DNA of 64,000 nt from Carya illinoinensis (taxonomy: Eukaryota; Streptophyta; Magnoliopsida; Fagales; Juglandaceae), in contig NC_056764.1 of assembly GCF_018687715.1 (NCBI RefSeq), positions 10,854,501 to 10,918,500 on the forward strand, given 5' to 3'. This document shows, in pieces, positions 57,655-64,000 of the stretch (within the stretch, counting starts at the first letter, position 1; each line of letters begins with the position of its first letter). The notes beneath the pieces are model-generated. The model made no database searches. It saw nothing but the letters and a program-made list of their open reading frames with translations, and was not told where the DNA came from. The translations under genes and the position numbers were made by a program.

Positions 57655-58064
57655 TGTTAAGGACATGTGCCACCACCAAAATGCAACCATTCACCTGCAA
57701 ATATCAAGAAGACTTCGGTGTGATACGCCTGAGAATTGACACTTAAGTCAATAAAGTGTTTCACTCAAGTAATTCAGGATTCAAAGATAGATCGTTTTTG
57801 GAGTTATCTAGTATATATAGAGAATTCCTATCGAGTTAGATCAACATTATATGAGATTACTTTCCTGTGATGTTTATCATGTATTGTATTTATCAACTTA
57901 GATCATCTCTATATAACCGAAATAGTCATGTACGTGCATGAAACTTGCTTCTTCCTAAATAAGTGGCTTGTAGTGTGCAGATCCCTGTTGGGCCTAGGCT
58001 CTTCAGTTCGAGCCTGCTTACAGAGGATTTCTATACTGGGATTAAATACGAAATGGGCCCTCCA
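57655..58064 (-). repeat. 5' LTR of the Tat-type gypsy element
   Basis: 410 bp. On the minus strand it is followed by TTGGCACCATTAGTGGGATT, in the position of the primer binding site; the tRNA cannot be named with confidence. The TATA-type strings TATATATAGAGAA and CTCTATATAA are present. Confidence 0.9.
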
Positions 58065-58218
58065 CTTCTATTAGGTATATTTACTTTGTCTGTTGGAACC
58101 TTAAGAATTCATTTGAATCAACAAGGAATGGATTTTGATATATTATCAAAATTGTTAACTTTAGCTATAATATATCGAAATTTTAAATAATTCTATAGAT
58201 TGGTATGAATTTGTGACG

Positions 58219-58418
58219 GGTGGTGATCATATTCACTTTGGTACGATAGTAGGTAAACTTGAAGAGGAAAGAAAAATTACTTTAGGTTTTGTTGATTTGC
58301 TACTTAAAGATTTTGTTGAAAAAGATCGAAGCCGCAGTATTTATTTCACTTGACATTGGGTCTCTCCACCTAGTGTTCTACCCATGGCTTCAGGAGGGTG
58401 AATTTGGCATATGCCTAC
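58219..58418 (+). pseudogene. rbcL: Plastid rbcL fragment in nuclear DNA (NUPT)
   Basis: The frame reads [38 protein letters not shown], stop, HWVSP..VLPMASGG, stop, IWHMP, which follows the Rubisco large-subunit sequence around its GGDHIH and WHMP segments. Two stops, a 3-base deletion and many substitutions (about 85% identity to a plastid gene by eye) show an old, dead copy. It could have come directly from the plastid or through a mitochondrial copy. Confidence 0.85.
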
Positions 58419-59867
58419 AGATGCAAGTAGAAAAACTCAAAAGGGAAAAGTTTCAAATAGATCAGGGTGTCCTTTTCCCTTTTACACCATCTAATGAAAT
58501 TTCGACACATCATGGTTTTACGAGAATTAGCGTGGATGTGAGTATAGCCTTCCTTTTTCCATTTTCAAACTTCTCACTTCCTCTCTTTCTTCTTCCCCAA
58601 AAATCTCCCTCTTCTCTATTCAAACCTACTGTCTTCATCGAAAACCTCTCTCTCCATCAAAAACCTCATTGGAGCTTTGTCAAACCTATCCCATCTTTGT
58701 CGAAAATCCAATATCGTCTCCTTCTCCCCCCCCCCCCCCCCCAGCCCCCGTCGCCCCGTCAAACCCATTCCATCCCCACTCACTGGAGCACTATGAACCC
58801 ACTGAACCCCACTGAACTTGAGCAACAAATGCACCCACAGAGCAACAAATGTGCAAGGCATGATTTGTTGAGAATTTTTAATGCATTTTTGCTATCCCAA
58901 ATACTACTATTTCTTATCAAAATAGATCAGGTCCCATTTCTTAGATTGCTTACCTTTCATGTCTAAATAATTTCATTCTACCACTGGATTAGAGATCAAA
59001 CATGATGATGATGAATGGTATTGATCATATAGGAAAGGTAAATCCTAGCTAGCTAGCTTTCACTTCATTCAAATTAAATAGAGACAAAATATTTGACATT
59101 GGATCTGTTTTTTTGCACGCTAGGATCTGCTTCCAAGTTCTAATTAATTAATACAAATAAAAGAAACACTACTTCATTGGCAATTTTTTGTACAAATTGA
59201 ATGCAAAGAAAAGAAGTGGTGAGACGTTCTTTGTTTTACACCCATTACAGAGGAACAAATACACATATTGGGAGGAGGGATAACGAGCGACAAGGGAGGG
59301 GTAGGGGGAGATTGGGTTCTTTTTTGGGGGGAAGGGCACAATCAGGGTTTTTTTTTTTGGGGGGGGGGGGGTTGGAGACGAAGGGCACAGTAAAAGATTC
59401 ACTACATGAACTTCTATTCTTTATCTTGGTAGAACTCCTACATGTCATAGTGTTATTAGTGGGTGTAAAACGAATCATTCTACACCCATCTGGCTGGAAG
59501 CCCCTCCCAACTCAAAAATAAATCTCAGCCTTCATTTTAAAGTATCTCCTACTTTTTATGTCTCTATTTCCATAATTTAGGTCTACTATTAAACATGTCG
59601 ACCTTTACATGTTTAATAGTTATAACATAACTTTAATAATTAAGCACAAATATAAAGACTTCAAATAGATTTCTATATTACAATGGTGCTTGAAAATATT
59701 GATTTTTAATTTAGAAAATAAGAAAACAAAAAATTGCATTGTCATGTGTGCTTTCCAAACTAGATAAATTAGGATCCTCTTATTCCAATGTCTAAAGATT
59801 ATATTTATTAAATATTCAAATAGAATCAAGGATCTTCTATGATCCCCTTTTGATTTATATATATATA
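58419..59867. other. Spacer with homopolymer tracts
   Basis: A pyrimidine-rich stretch (58555-58745) contains a run of 17 C at 58726-58742. T-then-G runs occur at 59349-59372. The plus-strand frame at 58289-58966 crosses the rbcL-like fragment and the CT-rich stretch and shows no coherent protein family. No gene is recognised. Confidence 0.45.
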
Positions 59868-60047
59868 GAAAGAGTAATACTATGTACAAATTTCAAATAG
59901 ATAAATTTCATACAAGTTCTTTGTAAAAGAATGGATTCCACTAAAAAAGAATAGTCTTTTATACACTTTTTTAAGGAGGAGTTTATTTCTTTACAAAGGC
60001 TTGCGCAAAACTTATCTATCTAAGATTTGTACAAATTATTTCTTTTT
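59868..60047. mobile_element. MITE family C (about 180 bp)
   Basis: Inverted ends: TGTACAAATTTCAAATAGATAA..CTTTGTAAA on the left and the complement of TGTACAAATCTTAGATAGATAA..CTTTGTAAA on the right, about 45 bp each. The interior is short and non-coding. The exact outer borders and the target duplication are unclear. Confidence 0.75.
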
Positions 60048-60234
60048 ATCAAAATACGAAAGAACCCCACTTGGGGTCTGGCTCTTATACGAACATAAAT
60101 GGTATACGTACCCATTCAATTTAGGTTCCCACAACTTTCTCCACTTCCACTGTCACCGAAAAAAAAAAAACGTGTGCAAGGGGAGAGAGTTAAGTTTTAC
60201 CACTTTGTAAGTCTCTTCAATTCAACGTAATTGT

Positions 60235-60300
60235 GGAATAATGATGTATAAGTTTCAAATATATAAATTCTGCATAATTAGTTTATTAAAAAGCAAACCC
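60235..60300. mobile_element. MITE family C, partial copy
   Basis: AATGATGTATAAGTTTCAAATATATAAATTCTGCATAA resembles the left end of the element at 59868-60047. The other end is missing. Confidence 0.45.
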
Positions 60301-60610
60301 ATTATTTGTGGCGGAACCAGAACTTTGACTTGGGGGCCATATCGATCTATACGATGACGATTATGCTTGCATATATGCATGTGTATGTATATATTTCTAT
60401 TATACATTTTGTTGTTTGTAATTTTAAAAAACACATTATAGAAGTAATTTCATCTGTTATTCCTTTAGTTTATGAAGAACATTTTTTATTAAAATTTTTA
60501 ATTCAAATAGTATAAGAAATCTCACTGGATATTTTTGTTCATGTATTTTTCATTAAGTAAAATTATGAAAAAGCTCACTGGATATTACTTGGATATTTTT
60601 GTTGTTTTGC

Positions 60611-60916
60611 AGGCACGAAGTAAGCCAGGGCTTCTTCCTCAAGTCCTGTCATGATCCTGCACTCGACGAAAGAGCTTTACAAGCGGCATTACCCTTCTTC
60701 ACTCACGCAACATTGCTGGATCGGGCTTTTGCCCATTGTCCAAGATTCCCAACTGATATCCCCATGGGAGTGCAGGTTGTCTCAGTGCCAGTGTCGTTGA
60801 TCATCCAAAAAGATCAGCTAAGCATCATTAGCTTGGTCAACCTTTACCTGACCAACTACTTAATACTATGCAGGCTCATCAAACAACACTTTTTAGCTTT
60901 CTTCAGGATTTGCCCC
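60611..60916 (-). pseudogene. rrn18: Mitochondrial rrn18 (small-subunit rRNA) fragment in nuclear DNA (NUMT)
   Basis: The reverse complement follows a plant mitochondrial 18S rRNA 5' domain: GGATGATCAACGACACTGGC and CTGAGACA, CAATGGGCAAAAGCCCGATC, GTGAGTGAAGAAGGGTAATG, AAAGCTCTTTCGTCGAGTGC, and GACTTGAGGAAGAAGCCCTG. The plant mitochondrial form is recognisable from CCTGCATAGTATTAAGTAGT and AGCTAATGATGCTTAGCTGA. About 306 bp with scattered substitutions, including within normally invariant helices, so it is not a functional gene. An open frame over it (60599-61015) is accidental. Confidence 0.88.
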
Positions 60917-61447
60917 CTACTCAAGCAAGCAATCAAATACAAAATCAAAGACTGCACTAAAAAACTTTCGAAAGATGTAATTACGTATTCTTATACTGAT
61001 TACTCATCTCTATAAAGAGACTTGACTACTAATTGTAATACACAATTCTCTTAAAAGAGATAATCAGAATTCCCTTCTCCTCAACAAAATGCTCAATCCA
61101 TATCAAAAAACAAAAAACTATAGTCTAAAGAAAGAAGAGGGGTCGTACCCAGTCCCAAACATTGTGTTCTTCAAATCTGTCTTTCGAGGATAAGATGATG
61201 AGAGGACCAAGGCTAGATGATCGTGTCATTCTCTACATGTCTAAAAACCAATCACTTTACCTAGCATTACTAATAAAGGAATAAAAATAACAAAAAACTA
61301 AATTATAATACAAGAAACTAAATTAGGTGGTCCAAATTGAGTACAAAGGTCCAACGTAGGCCATTCCTTGTCGGTGGTCCCTTTTTTATTTTTTATTTTT
61401 TATTTTTATTTTAGATACATATTTCTAATAACTCACTTCAAAAATTT
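60917..61447. other. Spacer after the rrn18 fragment
   Basis: ATCTCTATAAAGAGACTTGA near 61005 and GTAATACACAATTCTC near 61037 resemble the TATA and polyadenylation parts of a copia LTR, so a solo-LTR remnant is possible but its borders cannot be fixed. TTTTTATTT repeats occur near 61385-61412. Confidence 0.35.
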
Positions 61448-61655
61448 AGGGCTAGTCTGTTGGTACAAAATCAAATTATATCATATTATCTTATTTTATA
61501 TAATTATTATATTTTATTCAAATTCTTACATAAAATATAATAAATAATTCAATTTTTTTAAATTTTAAAATAAAAATTATATTATAATAATATTTTATTT
61601 AAATTTTAACGAAATTATCTCATTTTCTCTAAACTATATAATCAAAGAAGACCTA
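61448..61655. mobile_element. MITE family B copy
   Basis: Starts TTTAGGGCTAGTCTGTTGG and ends with the complement of TTTAGGTCTTCTTTGATTA. The interior has AAATATAATAAATAATTCAA and TAATAATATTTTATTTAA as in the other copies. Flanked by TTTA/TAAA. Confidence 0.65.
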
Positions 61656-62718
61656 AAATTTGTCATATTTTAAAGTCTCCAAAGATGGATGGAATAAATT
61701 TCTCAAAAGAACCTTTTAAAACGGAGTACTAAATTGTAAATTTTGATAACTTGAGATTCAATTTAAAAAATAAATAATAGTTTTTTAAAGTAAAACTAAA
61801 GAATTTCCCCTAGAAAAGAAAAAGAGTTGGGCCTACAGCGAGGTTGGAGAACATTTTTCTTTTCTGTATATTCGTTATCACGAAGGTACCCAAAAAAAAT
61901 AAAAAATAAAAAGATATTCGTTATCAGGAAAAGCACAATCAAATCGAATCCAATAGATGAAATTTCATATGCATATTCATATAAACTAGAATCTATAAAG
62001 TATCTGTTGAATGTAAAGATTATGGGGGCATCGGGGGCTGAATCTAATGCATGTTGCGGTCCTAAAGTCACATTTGCTTTATCTTAATGATTAATATTTT
62101 TTTTATTTTTATAAATTCCTTTATAATTATAAAACTTCTTTTTTTAAAAGTACAATCAAATATGTAATATGAATAGTGTTAGATGCATGAACCCTAGTAT
62201 ACTAATTAATCCTTAATGTGGACATTACATGCTATAGTGTCATGTTGATCGGGAGTTCGTGCACCAACCATTATTAATCAAATAGAGAAATAATATTTAT
62301 AATTTTAGGTTAGGCAAGTCCTGCATATTAAAAAAAAATGATTAATTTTGAAACATATATAAAAAAAAAATTGTTTTTCTTTAATAATAGACCTAATTTT
62401 TTTAAAAAAGAATACGCGAAACTTACATATCTTAAAATTATATTTAGTATTATTCAATCAAATATTATTACTAACGTATTTGTATTCTATTGAAAGGTTA
62501 GTCAATGACATCATTTAGATTGGTTAAGGGATTAATACTAAGATAATAACCTTGCTAACAAATAATCATGATGATGACTATAATATATACGATGATTTAG
62601 AATTATTTCATACATATTACTTCATCGCTATTTTGTTTTGGTATGAACTATTTTTGGGTAAGAATAAGTTTTATACATCCTACATAAATCGATATGTTAT
62701 TTTAACATAATCTTTTAA
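61656..62718. other. AT-rich spacer
   Basis: No recognisable gene or repeat border. The small frames at 61796-62087 on both strands show no known motif. Confidence 0.4.
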
Positions 62719-62908
62719 GGCTCTGTTTGGATAGTAAAAATATTTAATCTCATCTCATCTTATCATTATAATTTTTCTAAATTTTCACACTAGATATAAT
62801 AAATAATTTAAAATTTTCAAATATCAAACAATAATAATATTAAAAAAATATTCTAACAATATTTTATTTAACTTTAATCTTATATCAACACATTATCTAA
62901 ACGACACC
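62719..62908. mobile_element. MITE family B, best-preserved copy (190 bp)
   Basis: The ends GGCTCTGTTTGGATAGTA (left) and the complement of GGTGTCGTTTAGATAATG (right) are inverted repeats. TTAA directly flanks both sides (62715-62718, 62909-62912). Inside are ATAATAAATAATTTAAAATT and AACAATAATAATATT, typical of the family. A TTA/TAA target site would fit PIF/Harbinger; the flanks cannot separate a three-base from a four-base duplication. Confidence 0.75.
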
Positions 62909-63004
62909 TTAAAGAAACACGTGTTTTTAGTTACGTTTCTTTTTTAGACTAAGAAATCTCACAACAAAGTAGAAATAACACATGGATTTACAGCATATTT
63001 GGAT

Positions 63005-63332
63005 ACCAAAAACATTTAAAAATATATATGAATAATAATGAAATTGTTTGAAAATCGTAGTGAAATAATTTAAATTAAGAAGTTTTATTGAGTTTTGAAA
63101 AATGTGAGATAAAAAGTTGAATATAATTTTATAATATTATTTTTGTTTAGAAATTTATAAAAGTTATATTTTTTTTTGTGTTTTATTTATAAATTTGGAA
63201 AAATTATAATGATTAAATCAGAAATTTGAAAATTTAAAATCAAAAAGTATTTTATATTCAAATGATGTTTGAAATGAAAATATAAAAAAAATATTGGAGA
63301 ACAGTTATATTTCCAAACAAATCCTAAATAAA
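63005..63332. mobile_element. MITE family B-related copy
   Basis: ATATTTGGATACCAAAAAC on the left and the complement of TTTAGGATTTGTTTGGAAATA on the right. The filler has ATAATATTATTTTTG and GGAAAAATTATAATGAT as in other copies. Longer and more diverged than the 190-bp element. Confidence 0.55.
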
Positions 63333-63969
63333 TGTAAGTAGTAAGAAGAATAATATAAATAATAGTCATACACGTTGTCTTTGTCCAACAAATTCTTTAT
63401 CTTTCTCTCACTTTTTTTTTTTTTGGGTCCCAAATTTGTATTCTTAAAAATAACACAAAGTTAACAATACATTTATCTCATTCAAATATAATTTTCTTCT
63501 TACAATAAATTAATAAATTTTTTCTAATTAATGTATATCTTAACATTATGAAAAGGAAAACATTATATACTACACATTTATCCCGTCGCATGGTTATCAT
63601 TAAAAAAAAATTAATTTGCAAATATCGTGCTTCTTGGATCAAGTTTTATGGCAATTTTTTTTTTCATTTTTGATTTTTTTTAATGGAAAATCAGTTATGC
63701 AATTTATTTTTTATTCATACGAAAAAAATAAAATAAAATAATTTCATTCAGTCACTCATTTGCACACTTTTTTTTATAGTCAAAGTAGCACTTTGCTTTT
63801 GCAAATATAGATAAGAATGAACAGTGACGATCATATTAATAAGTCTATGGAAAAGAATATACATGTATCTGCGGCGATAATGGACTGGACCTGACCAGGG
63901 AGAACACCCCAACCCCAACTTGCAAAGGTCGTGGGGAGCCCGCAATCGGAACGTTCTATCTATATAAAA
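63333..63969. other. AT-rich spacer
   Basis: No supported gene. A slightly GC-richer stretch at 63870-63945 has a short minus-strand frame without recognisable similarity. Confidence 0.4.
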
Positions 63970-64000
63970 GAAAAAATATAGTTATAAACATAATTATATA
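63970..64000. mobile_element. MITE family A, copy 4, cut by the window end
   Basis: AATATAGTTATAAACATAATTATATA matches the start of the copy at 31357 (AGTATAGTTACAAGTACAAT..). Only the first 30 bases are in the window. Confidence 0.6.

Larger units (their letters stand above)
47026..58064 (-). mobile_element. Ty3-gypsy retrotransposon, Tat-type (11.0 kb), decayed
   Basis: Direct repeats at 47026-47439 and 57655-58064 are its LTRs (read on the minus strand TGGAGGG...CTTAACA); they differ at roughly 50 of 410 sites by eye, so the insertion is old. The flanks CTTGT (47021-47025) and CTTCT (58065-58069) match at 4 of 5. On the minus strand gag, protease, RT, RNase H and integrase run from about 57440 to 52390. 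Between integrase and the 3' LTR lie a tandem-repeat block and, on the opposite strand, a long decayed frame. An extra antisense frame in this position is described for the Tat lineage. A purine stretch (AAAGGGAATTAGCGGGG on the minus strand) adjoins the 3' LTR. Confidence 0.93.

Noticed and set aside
60599..61015. 138-codon plus-strand frame
   Set aside because: Most of it is the reverse complement of a mitochondrial rRNA fragment, so the frame is accidental.

Overview
This is nuclear DNA of a flowering plant, most likely a woody eudicot; the exact species cannot be read from the sequence. The evidence is intron-split genes with GT-AG borders, plant-specific families (a thylakoid ALB3/ALB4 insertase, a CLE signalling peptide, a thaumatin-like protein), long AT-rich spacers and many plant transposon families. 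There are no operons, CRISPR arrays or other prokaryotic features. Only four host genes can be supported: a mitochondrial ribosomal protein uL11 gene (8.49-8.96 kb, +, one exon); an ALBINO3-like thylakoid insertase gene, best match ALB4 (16.47-22.53 kb, +, 11 exons, 450 aa); a small three-exon CLE46-like peptide gene (24.05-23.51 kb, -, 82 aa) whose exons are too short to stand out as open frames; and a thaumatin-like/PR-5 gene (32.72-33.50 kb, +, one exon, 260 aa). They are unrelated neighbours and do not form a pathway.

Most of the rest is mobile DNA. 0-8 kb: a decayed FAR1-type remnant, a putative 4.2-kb Mutator-like element bounded by inverted repeats, and miniature elements. 9.9-10.2 kb: a 274-bp TRIM/SMART-like LTR element. 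10.5-14.9 kb: non-coding repeat DNA with a GC-rich repeat block and two further inverted-repeat elements. 19.0-20.4 kb: a 5'-truncated LINE inside ALB4 intron 8 with a perfect 12-bp target duplication. 24.67-30.23 kb: a young Ty1-copia element, its LTRs differing at 2 of 369 positions, with a full-length polyprotein frame broken by three stop codons; it sits about 0.6 kb upstream of the CLE gene.

35.4-58.1 kb is a nested transposon cluster: a 4.4-kb hAT element with an 8-bp target duplication and a transposase broken by stops; an old LINE cut by a miniature element and by a 1.34-kb solo LTR; and an 11-kb Tat-type Ty3-gypsy element on the minus strand. The gypsy element carries the antisense reading frame and the tandem-repeat block typical of that lineage, and the repeat block is itself split by a hAT-type MITE.

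58-64 kb is AT-rich spacer holding two organelle-derived fragments (plastid rbcL-like and mitochondrial rrn18-like) and several MITEs, one of which runs off the window end. Miniature elements recur as families: a 170-bp element with 9-bp duplications is present three times plus a partial copy. I found no clearly new biological system. The most informative items are the CLE46-like gene, the young copia element next to it, and the layered architecture of the Tat element.
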